Assembly (NCBI GenBank): GCA_964498125.1
Contig: CAZCGE010000130.1
Span: forward strand, 1-22,181
Direction: 5' to 3'
Source of the DNA: CAMDBL01 sp964498125
Lineage (GTDB): Bacteria > Pseudomonadota > Alphaproteobacteria > Rhizobiales > Hyphomicrobiaceae
Length of the DNA stretch: 22,181 nt
Numbering within the stretch: the stretch's first letter is position 1; each line of letters begins with the position of its first letter. Made by a program: the position numbers and the translations under genes. Below, piece after piece: positions 8,009-14,324 of this stretch. Below the pieces are notes generated by a model. That model was given only the letters and a program-made list of their open reading frames with translations, had not been told where the DNA came from and ran no database searches.

Positions 8009-9352
8009 ATGACCGCCCACACCTCCATCACGCGGACGTCCAAAACCGGCCTTGCCTATATGCCGGGGTTCAAGAACGATTGCTCGACGGAGGCGCTCGC
8101 TGGTGCCTTGCCGATGGGGCGCAACTCGCCGCAGCGCTGCAATTATGGGCTGTATGCCGAGCAGCTGTCGGGCTCGCCCTTCACCGCGCCGCGCGGCGCC
8201 AACGAGCGCTCGTGGCTTTACCGCATTCGCCCGACGGTGAAACATCACGGCCGTTTCCAGCGCATGGATGCCGGCCTCGTCCGCTCCGCGCCCTGCCATG
8301 ACGAAAGCGACCTGCCGATCGGGCAGATGCGCTGGAGCCCGGTGCCGCTGCCAGCCGAGCCTCTGACGTTCCTGCAGGGCCTCAGGACCATGACGACGGC
8401 TGGCGACGTCAATACGCAAGCCGGCATGGCCGCGCACATCTATCTCGCCACGGCCTCGATGCAGAACGAGTACCTGTTCAACGCCGATGGCGAGCTGCTG
8501 ATCGTGCCACAGCAGGGCGGGCTGCGGCTCCGGACCGAGTTCGGTGTGATCGAGGTGGAACCGGGCGAGATCGCCGTCATCCCGCGCGGCGTGATCATGA
8601 CGGTTGAACTGATGGGCGGACCGGCGCGCGGCTATGTCTGCGAGAATTACGGCGGCGGCTTCACGCTGCCCGAGCGCGGCCCGATCGGCGCCAACTGCCT
8701 CGCCAACTCGCGTGATTTCCTGATTCCGACGGCGGCCTACGAGGACAAGGAGGCGCCGGGCGAGCTGTTCGTCAAATGGTGCGGCCGGCTGTATCGCTCC
8801 GCCATCGGTCATTCTCCGCTCGATGTCGTCGCCTGGCATGGCAACTACGCGCCCTACAAATACGACCTGCGGCACTTCTCACCGGTCGGCGCGCTGCTGT
8901 TCGACCATCCCGATCCGTCGATCTTCACGGTGCTGACGGCGCCGTCCGAAACGCCGGGCACCGCCAACATCGATTTCGTCATCTTCCCTGAGCGCTGGGC
9001 GGTGACCGAGAACACGTTTCGCCCGCCCTGGTATCATCGCAACATCATGTCGGAGTTCATGGGGCTGATCTACGGCATGTATGACGCCAAGCCGGTGGGC
9101 TTCACGCCGGGCGGCATGAGCCTGCACAACATGATGCTGCCGCATGGGCCCGATCGGGACGCATTCGAGCATGCCAGCACCAGCGAGCTGAAGCCGGTCA
9201 AGCTCTCCAATACGCTGGCATTCATGTTCGAGACGCGGTTTCCCCAGCACCTGACGGCTTACGCCGCCAAGCTCGAGACACGGCAGGATGACTATGCCGA
9301 TGTCTGGGCCGGCCTCGGCAAGAAATTCGACCCGTCGCTGAAGGGGACATGA
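8009..9352 (+). CDS. hmgA: homogentisate 1,2-dioxygenase
   Basis: A 447-aa homogentisate dioxygenase, the Fe(II) enzyme that opens the aromatic ring of homogentisate to maleylacetoacetate in tyrosine/phenylalanine degradation. Length matches the family. The iron ligands are His343 and Glu349 in PPWYHRNIMSEFMG and His373 in SLHNMMLPHGPD. Other signatures are MPGFKNDCSTEALAGALP near the N-terminus and ENYGGGFTLPERGPIGANCL in the middle. The ATG at 8009 is preceded by CGGAG 8 nt upstream; the same frame stays open for 65 more codons, but those cross the heptamer array and encode a low-complexity YSLFPIPYSLL stretch, so they are not part of the gene. No other homogentisate pathway genes (fumarylacetoacetase, maleylacetoacetate isomerase) are in the window. 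Transcription converges with nadA, with 45 bp between the stops. Confidence 0.96.
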   Translation: MTAHTSITRTSKTGLAYMPGFKNDCSTEALAGALPMGRNSPQRCNYGLYAEQLSGSPFTAPRGANERSWLYRIRPTVKHHGRFQRMDAGLVRSAPCHDESDLPIGQMRWSPVPLPAEPLTFLQGLRTMTTAGDVNTQAGMAAHIYLATASMQNEYLFNADGELLIVPQQGGLRLRTEFGVIEVEPGEIAVIPRGVIMTVELMGGPARGYVCENYGGGFTLPERGPIGANCLANSRDFLIPTAAYEDKEAPGELFVKWCGRLYRSAIGHSPLDVVAWHGNYAPYKYDLRHFSPVGALLFDHPDPSIFTVLTAPSETPGTANIDFVIFPERWAVTENTFRPPWYHRNIMSEFMGLIYGMYDAKPVGFTPGGMSLHNMMLPHGPDRDAFEHASTSELKPVKLSNTLAFMFETRFPQHLTAYAAKLETRQDDYADVWAGLGKKFDPSLKGT

Positions 9353-9397
9353 AGGACCGCGGCCCGGCTCAACGATGGCGGCGCTCTGTCTTGCCCT

Positions 9398-10465
9398 TCA
9401 GTTCGTCAGATTGACCATGCGCTCCACCGCGCGGCGTGCCCGCTCGGCGATCGCCGGGTCGACGGTGACCTCGTGCTGCATATGGACGAGGCTGTCGAGG
9501 ATGTTTTCCAGGCTGATCCGCTTCATATGTGGGCACAGATTGCAGGGGCGCACGAATTCCACATCCGGGGCCTCCGCGGCGACGTTGGAGGACATCGAGC
9601 ATTCGGTGACGAGCACCACGCGCTTTGGGTGCTTGGTCTTGACCCAGTCGATCATCGCCGCCGTCGAGCCGGTGAAGTCGGCCATCTTGATTACGTCGGG
9701 CGGGCATTCGGGATGGGCAACGATGCGCGTGCCGGGGTCGGCCTGGCGGTAGGCCTCCAACTCCTCGGCGGTGAAGCGCTCATGCACCTCGCAACGGCCT
9801 TTCCAGGCAATGATCTCGACGCTGGTCTGGGTTGCCACGTACTTGGCCAGGTACTCGTCGGGGATCAGCAGGACGCGAGGGGCGCCGAGGCTTTCGACAA
9901 CCTGCACGGCATTGGATGAAGTGCAGCAGATATCGCTTTCCGCCTTCACGTCGGCCGAGGTGTTGACGTAGGTGACGACGGGCACGCCCGGATAAGCCTC
10001 GCGCAGTAGGCGCACGTCGGCGCCGGTGATGGAGGCGGCCAGCGAGCAGCCAGCCTTCATGTCCGGGATCAGCACCGTCTTGTCGGGGTTCAGCAGCTTG
10101 GAGGTCTCGGCCATGAAATGCACGCCGGCCTGGACGATGACGTCGGCCTTGGTGCGGCTGGCTTCTTTGGCGAGCTGCAGGCTGTCGCCGCGGAAGTCGC
10201 CGACACAGTGAAAGATCTCGGGCGTCATGTAATTGTGCGCCAGGATCACCGCGTTGCGTTGTTTCTTCAGGTCGTTGATCGCCTTGATGAGCGGCGCGTA
10301 TTGCACCCACTCCATCGGCGTCACGACATGCTTGACGCGGCTGTACAGGGGCTCCAACTCGCGGGCCAGGGCCGGCGTGAATACGAGCTTTGGCCTGGCG
10401 GCATCGGCAAGCCGGCGCTCTGAGCCAGCAGGTCGCGAGGTCAAGTCGGTGTGGAGCATTGGCAT
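9398..10465 (-). CDS. nadA: quinolinate synthase
   Basis: A 355-aa quinolinate synthase, the [4Fe-4S] enzyme that condenses iminoaspartate with dihydroxyacetone phosphate to quinolinate in de novo NAD synthesis. Likely cluster ligands are Cys140 (DMKAGCSLA), Cys225 (WKGRCEVHERF) and one of Cys308/Cys311 (RPCNLCPHMK). ILAHNYM (75-80), HFMAETSK and HPECPPDV are further family signatures. The start at 10465 has a strong GAGGAGG 8 nt upstream. nadB and nadC, often clustered with nadA, are not adjacent here. The upstream region holds two perfect inverted repeats with matching half-sites, and the next gene on the same strand is a NadQ/NrtR-type regulator, so feedback control of nadA by that protein is likely. 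Confidence 0.96.
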   Translation of the reverse strand: MPMLHTDLTSRPAGSERRLADAARPKLVFTPALARELEPLYSRVKHVVTPMEWVQYAPLIKAINDLKKQRNAVILAHNYMTPEIFHCVGDFRGDSLQLAKEASRTKADVIVQAGVHFMAETSKLLNPDKTVLIPDMKAGCSLAASITGADVRLLREAYPGVPVVTYVNTSADVKAESDICCTSSNAVQVVESLGAPRVLLIPDEYLAKYVATQTSVEIIAWKGRCEVHERFTAEELEAYRQADPGTRIVAHPECPPDVIKMADFTGSTAAMIDWVKTKHPKRVVLVTECSMSSNVAAEAPDVEFVRPCNLCPHMKRISLENILDSLVHMQHEVTVDPAIAERARRAVERMVNLTN

Positions 10466-10510
10466 TTTTCGAGCCTCCTCGTTCCTTATCTTCTCAATCG
10501 GATCTTAATC

Positions 10511-10525
10511 TGCTCGATATGAGCA
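10511..10525. promoter_or_regulatory. candidate NadQ operator, nadA-proximal site
   Basis: TGCTC-GATAT-GAGCA is a perfect inverted repeat with 5-bp arms and a 5-nt spacer, 46 bp upstream of the nadA start codon. Half-sites and spacing match the second site at 10573-10589. Assignment to the neighbouring COG4111 regulator is inferred from position and from the known role of NadQ in repressing NAD-synthesis genes in alphaproteobacteria. Confidence 0.65.
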
Positions 10526-10572
10526 TATTGCGACCCTAAGAAAGCCCGGCATAACGCCGCCTCAATTTCATT

Positions 10573-10589
10573 ATGCTCTGGACGAGCAT
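10573..10589. promoter_or_regulatory. candidate NadQ operator, nadA-distal site
   Basis: ATGCTC-TGGAC-GAGCAT is a perfect inverted repeat with 6-bp arms and a 5-nt spacer. Its centre is 63 bp from that of the proximal site, about six helical turns, which would suit cooperative binding or looping. It lies 108-124 bp upstream of the nadA ATG and 20 bp before a small plus-strand ORF. Confidence 0.7.
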
Positions 10590-10609
10590 TGTCGGGCTGT
10601 TGTAATACT

Positions 10610-10678
10610 ATGGCTGCGCGACTCGATTTACCAGAGGCAGTTTCTGCTTCTGTAACGATTCTGCGTCAGCGCAGCCAT
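10610..10678. repeat. inverted repeat with 10-bp arms and internal hairpin
   Basis: ATGGCTGCGC (10610-10619) and GCGCAGCCAT (10669-10678) are exact inverted arms around a 49-nt loop. The loop holds a second near-perfect hairpin, AGAGGCAG-TTT-CTGCTTCT (one G/T wobble). A competing pairing CGTCAG (10664-10669) with CTGACG (10682-10687) overlaps the outer arm. It lies between the nadQ-like stop and the nadA operators, so it could be a terminator-like structure, an RNA element or a small insertion. Confidence 0.55.
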
Positions 10679-10747
10679 GCACTGACGGTAGATCACAAGC
10701 TCCCCCGAATATCCCGCACGGCACACATGGCCCCCGAGGCCGCTTAG
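10610..10747 (+). CDS. possible 45-aa small ORF divergent from nadA
   Basis: An ATG-to-TAG frame of 45 codons (begins MAARLDLPEA, ends HMAPEAA) is the only plus-strand frame here beginning just after the distal operator. It has no clear Shine-Dalgarno site, overlaps the inverted repeat, and its codon use is less GC3-rich than that of the neighbours. TAATAC directly before the ATG could be a -10 element but would then give a nearly leaderless mRNA. Probably chance. Confidence 0.15.
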   Translation: MAARLDLPEAVSASVTILRQRSHALTVDHKLPRISRTAHMAPEAA

Positions 10748-10780
10748 ACAGCGCTGTTGCTCATGTAAGGCTGGCGCAGC

Positions 10781-11830
10781 TCAGGCAACGTTGACGCGGC
10801 CCGGCTTGACGCGGACCCCCGGCGCTGGCCGCTCCAGCAGAACTTCACGGCGGAACCGGAACAGTTTGGCAGGGCGGCCGCCGGTGCGCGTTCTGACTTC
10901 GCCCGTCGGCTCGACGAGACCGGCACTCTCCACCAGCCTGCGGAAATTCTGCTTGTGCAAGTGCGGCCCGAGGATCGCTTCGACGGTCTTCTGCAGCTCG
11001 AACAGCGTGAACTCGTCGGGCATCAGTTCGAAAATCACGGGCCGGTATTTGATCTTGGCGCGCACGCGCCCGATGGCCGTCGCCAAAACGCGGCGGTGAT
11101 CGAATCGCATGGTACCGCCCAGCAGCCGGGGCAACTGGCCCCAAGTGAGCGCCGCTTCACGACCATCCCGCCGGGCTTCCTCGACCAGCCCGGCTTCATA
11201 GAGCAGCTCGAAGCGCTCGAGCACCTTCTCCTCGTCCCACGCCGCGCCGTCAGCAGCAAAGCAGATGCGCACGCGGTCCTGACGCGCGATCGGGCCCGAC
11301 GGCTGCGGTTGCACTGCCCAATCCTTGAGTCTAGGCACAATATCGGTCTCGAGCATGTCGGGCCGGCCATTGCGCCAATCTTCCCACGGGAAATAGTAAT
11401 ACCAGCTACGCCAACTGCCTCGGCTCGTATCCTGGATCTCGACCGGTTGCGTCAGCGCGAGATAACCAATCGACACGACATGGGGACCAGTGTCGCCAAG
11501 TTGCGCGTGGCGGCCACGATCGCCGAAGGTATAGAGTTGCTCGACGTAGCCCAGATCGAGGCCGGTCTGCTCGAGCACCCAGCTTCTGAGGCCGCCGTCG
11601 AGAGTGCGGTGGAGGATGGGGGAAAATGGGCCGAAAGGCAGGCCATCGCCAGCCGCGGCCCCTTCGCCGCGGACTGTCAGCACCACAGGCTCGTCCTGCT
11701 TGACCGCGACGATGGCGGCATTGAGACCAATTTCGACCGCCTGGGTCTGGCGCCGCTGCACCTGCTCCGGCCCCGGAGGATTACCGAATTTGACTGCTGT
11801 ACTGTGTCGCAGTTGTGCTCTCGTCGGCAT
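10781..11830 (-). CDS. nadQ: NUDIX-like NAD biosynthesis regulator (COG4111, NadQ/NrtR-like)
   Basis: A 349-aa protein with the architecture of COG4111/NrtR-type regulators: an N-terminal NUDIX-like domain (about 30-150, from VEIGLNAAIVAVKQDEPVVLTV to VVSIGYLAL) followed by a C-terminal winged-helix region (about 260-335: FTLFELQKTVEAILG, HKQNFRRLVESAGLVEPTG, RTGGRPAKLFRF). The NUDIX box is degenerate: around LRSWVLEQTGLDLGYVEQLYTF the REUXEEXGU glutamates are missing, so it probably senses a nucleotide ligand rather than hydrolysing one. Known family members repress NAD biosynthesis genes. Position directly upstream of nadA, with two palindromic sites between them, supports that role. No copy of the TGCTC/GAGCA palindrome precedes its own start. 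The NadQ name rests on this context and is less certain than the family. Confidence 0.8.
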   Translation of the reverse strand: MPTRAQLRHSTAVKFGNPPGPEQVQRRQTQAVEIGLNAAIVAVKQDEPVVLTVRGEGAAAGDGLPFGPFSPILHRTLDGGLRSWVLEQTGLDLGYVEQLYTFGDRGRHAQLGDTGPHVVSIGYLALTQPVEIQDTSRGSWRSWYYYFPWEDWRNGRPDMLETDIVPRLKDWAVQPQPSGPIARQDRVRICFAADGAAWDEEKVLERFELLYEAGLVEEARRDGREAALTWGQLPRLLGGTMRFDHRRVLATAIGRVRAKIKYRPVIFELMPDEFTLFELQKTVEAILGPHLHKQNFRRLVESAGLVEPTGEVRTRTGGRPAKLFRFRREVLLERPAPGVRVKPGRVNVA

Positions 11831-12064
11831 GTCACCCGTCCTTATTGCGACTGACCATACGGCCGATCATGGCAAAATTCTGCACACGCGGAACACTGAG
11901 TTATATGTAAAACGATGCAAAGCCTCGACTATTCCCGCGTTAACCAAAAAGAGTTGGCGCGTATCCGGTTCACTCTCGCGTTGGTCATGCAGCACGGGGC
12001 TGGTCATTGGCGGCTCGCGCCACTCCTTGGCTCACAACGAAGCCCGGAGAACCGGCCCTGGTGC
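11831..12064. other. intergenic upstream of the nadQ-like gene
   Basis: This 234-bp gap follows the HD phosphohydrolase stop and should hold the promoter of the nadQ-like gene on the minus strand. I see no palindrome matching the nadA operators and no clear terminator. A plus-strand frame that begins here is the antisense shadow of the HD gene. Confidence 0.4.
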
Positions 12065-12691
12065 CTAGCCGGATTTGGCGAGCGCCTGAAAACGCGCGAG
12101 AAAAGCCTGCTGCGCTACACGCGTCGGCACGCTGGTCAAGGTGTCGAGCAAGCTCGCCATGCCCGCCGGCAGACCGTGCGGCGCGCCGAAATATCTGTGG
12201 CCTTCCTCGATGCTGAAGCCAGCCAGCCGGGTTGCCTCGTAAAAGGCGGCGGTTTGATCGGCGCGCTTGATTGTAGCCGCAACTTCCCCCGGCAGGGGCC
12301 AATGCAACCCGAAGCGCCGGTGAATGGCTTCGAGCAGGCGGATCTCGAATGCCTTGTAGTCGAGCCCGATCGCGGCCTTGAACGGACTGATCAGGTCGCC
12401 AATGACGTATTCGGCGGCGTCATGCAGAAGGGCCGCGAGTTGCCAGGGCTTTGACCAGTCGGGATGGCAAGCACTGGCGATCGCCTCGACGATCACCGCA
12501 TGCTGCGCCACCGAGAAGGCATGATCGCCGACGGTCTGGCCATTCCAGCGTGCGACGCGCGCCAGCCCATGGGCGATGTCGCTGATCTCGATGTCCTCGG
12601 CGCGCGGCGCCAGCAGATCGAGCCGGCGCCCCGACAGCATGCGCTGCCAGGCGCGTGGTTGGCCAGTTTCGGGATCGTCCGGTGTGCTCAT
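12065..12691 (-). CDS. HD-domain phosphohydrolase (YfbR-like)
   Basis: A 208-aa single-domain HD hydrolase. Metal-binding signatures are His64 (SVAQHAVIV), the His90-Asp91 doublet (LAALLHDAAEYVIGDL) and a distal Asp in IKRADQTAAFYEA. The arrangement matches YfbR-like or COG1896-type HD proteins, which dephosphorylate nucleoside monophosphates; the substrate is not determinable here. Its ATG overlaps the tag stop codon as ATGA (12688-12691), so it is translationally coupled as the last gene of the ygfZ-tag-HD operon. A nucleotide house-cleaning role would suit a partner that removes damaged bases from DNA, but that is inference. Confidence 0.85.
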   Translation of the reverse strand: MSTPDDPETGQPRAWQRMLSGRRLDLLAPRAEDIEISDIAHGLARVARWNGQTVGDHAFSVAQHAVIVEAIASACHPDWSKPWQLAALLHDAAEYVIGDLISPFKAAIGLDYKAFEIRLLEAIHRRFGLHWPLPGEVAATIKRADQTAAFYEATRLAGFSIEEGHRYFGAPHGLPAGMASLLDTLTSVPTRVAQQAFLARFQALAKSG

Positions 12692-13299
12692 CGCTCAGGC
12701 GCCTCGAAGGCCCGCTGCAGCTTGGCGCATGGGCCATGCCGATGGCAATCGACCAGATGATCGTTGACCATGCCTGTCGACTGCATGAAGGCGTAGACCG
12801 TTGTCGGTCCGACGAAGCCAAAGCCCTCCGCCTTGAGCGCTTTCGAGATGCGCTTGGACAACTCCGTCTGCGCCGGAATCTCCTTGCTGCCGCGGCGTTC
12901 ATGGATGTGCGGCTTGCCGTCGAGGAAGCTCCACAGGAACGAGCCGAGCCGTTGGCGCTTGCTCAGCTGCAGATAGGCCTTGGCATTGGCGATCGTCGCT
13001 TCGATCTTGGCGCGGTTGCGCACGATGCCAGCGTCGCCCATCAGCCGGGCGATGTCCTTGGCGCCGAAGCGGGCCACCCGCGCAGGCTCGAAATCGTGGA
13101 AAGCCCGGCGGAAATTGTCGCGCTTCCGCAGGATCGTCAGCCAGGAGAGGCCCGACTGGAAGCCTTCCAGCATCAGCTTCTCGAACAGGCGCCGGTCGTC
13201 GGAAAGGGGCACGCCCCATTCCTCGTCGTGGTAGCGCGCATACTCGGCATCGGCGATCCCGGCCCATGGGCAGCGCGTGAGCGTCGGGGGTGCAGTCAT
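12688..13299 (-). CDS. tag: DNA-3-methyladenine glycosylase I
   Basis: A 203-aa constitutive 3-methyladenine DNA glycosylase that excises alkylated adenine in base-excision repair. The zinc site is complete: Cys10 and His24 (RCPWAG, YARYHDEEWGVP) with His181 and Cys185 (MVNDHLVDC). The catalytic Glu45 and base-stacking Trp53 lie in FEKLMLEGFQSGLSW. Length and order match the E. coli enzyme. I chose the ATG at 13299 because the protein begins there in normal family register and it overlaps the ygfZ stop as ATGA (13296-13299); the frame runs about 100 codons further upstream, antiparallel in coding sense to nothing but inside ygfZ, and is not real there. Both ends of the gene overlap its neighbours by 4 nt, a tight operon. 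Confidence 0.95.
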   Translation of the reverse strand: MTAPPTLTRCPWAGIADAEYARYHDEEWGVPLSDDRRLFEKLMLEGFQSGLSWLTILRKRDNFRRAFHDFEPARVARFGAKDIARLMGDAGIVRNRAKIEATIANAKAYLQLSKRQRLGSFLWSFLDGKPHIHERRGSKEIPAQTELSKRISKALKAEGFGFVGPTTVYAFMQSTGMVNDHLVDCHRHGPCAKLQRAFEAPER

Positions 13300-14228
13300 G
13301 GCGCACCGGTGTTGCCAGCAACGCCAGAGCGGTAAGCCGCCATGGCATCGGCATCGACCGTCAGCGCGGCATCGCCGGCAAGAATGCGCTCGCCCCTGTC
13401 GATGGCTTCGGCGGCACGATCGAGGCGGATCAGGGCGAGACCCTGGCGTCCCGCTGTCGAGCCGAGGCGGCCGATGGTTGCAGCGCCGGTTGTGATATCG
13501 GGATGACCAGCCGGCAAGGCGTCCGCCGCGCTGACCCGCACCACGCGTTTCCTGACCACGGTCTTGTGCTGCATGCGCGCCACCACTTCCTGGCCGACGA
13601 AGCAACCCTTGTCGAAATCGGCACCGGCGAAGAGATCGAAATCGGCTTCGTGCGGGAACGTATCGCCGAGCAGATAGTCGCGCTCGGCATCGGGCACGCC
13701 GAGCGCGATGCGGTGCGCGTCGTAGTCGGCGGGCGTGGCTGATGTCGCCGCCTCGCCGCCCGGACGCGGGCCGGCCGAAACCGCAAGCAGGCGCACTCCT
13801 AGCCGTGGATGTCGCGGGTCTGGGTAGATGATCGATGCAGGCACTCGCTCCTCCCCCTCGCGGGGCAAGGTTGGGGAGGGCAGCGCCGTCACGCCATCGC
13901 TGCGCCAGCAGACCGCGACCTGATACTGCTGCGAGACATCCTCGATCTTCACCGCGGCCCTCAGCTTGTAGAACGTCAGCCGCTTGGCCAGCTCCGCCGC
14001 CTTGCCGCGCTCGGTTTCGAGCAGAAAGCCATCCGGCCCCTTCACCACGAAGAAAGCGAACAGGATCTTGCCCTGCGGCGTCAGCAGGCCGGCGTGGAGC
14101 GCAGGCTGGCGTTCCAGACGGTCAAGATCGTTGGTGATCAGTCCTTGCAGCAGTTTGGCGGCATCGGCGCCGTTGACGGCCACCACGCCTCGATCTGGCA
14201 GGGCGACGCTGTGGGTATCGGGCATCAT
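13296..14228 (-). CDS. ygfZ: YgfZ/GcvT-like folate-binding protein
   Basis: A 310-aa tetrahydrofolate-binding protein of the YgfZ (IBA57) family, which helps maintain certain [4Fe-4S] enzymes. The hallmark KGCFVGQE motif is at residues 207-214 (DKGCFVGQEVVARM); early signatures are VNGADAAKLLQGLITND and LTPQGKILFAFFVV. Residues about 116-130 (PSPTLPREGEERVP) are encoded by a GC-rich palindromic repeat and look like an in-frame insertion in a loop. Two adjacent ATGs open the gene; AAGGGGAAA upstream fits either. It heads the operon ygfZ-tag-HD and is divergent from trmFO across 96 bp. Confidence 0.9.
   Translation of the reverse strand: MMPDTHSVALPDRGVVAVNGADAAKLLQGLITNDLDRLERQPALHAGLLTPQGKILFAFFVVKGPDGFLLETERGKAAELAKRLTFYKLRAAVKIEDVSQQYQVAVCWRSDGVTALPSPTLPREGEERVPASIIYPDPRHPRLGVRLLAVSAGPRPGGEAATSATPADYDAHRIALGVPDAERDYLLGDTFPHEADFDLFAGADFDKGCFVGQEVVARMQHKTVVRKRVVRVSAADALPAGHPDITTGAATIGRLGSTAGRQGLALIRLDRAAEAIDRGERILAGDAALTVDADAMAAYRSGVAGNTGAP
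13847..13884. repeat. palindromic repeat inserted in ygfZ
   Basis: CCTCCCC (13850-13856) and GGGGAGG (13873-13879) form the outer arms, with an inner CCCC-TCGC-GGGG hairpin. Reading on the minus strand gives the LPREGE peptide that commonly marks this kind of dispersed GC-rich repeat when it falls in coding sequence. It adds about 14 residues to YgfZ without breaking the frame. Confidence 0.65.
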
Positions 14229-14324
14229 TTTCCCCTTGTGACCCCCACAGGTAGGACGCCGTCACGCATGAGGCAAGCGCGTACACCCTCGCATTCGCGC
14301 CGGTGTGGCGCTACACAGTGTGTC

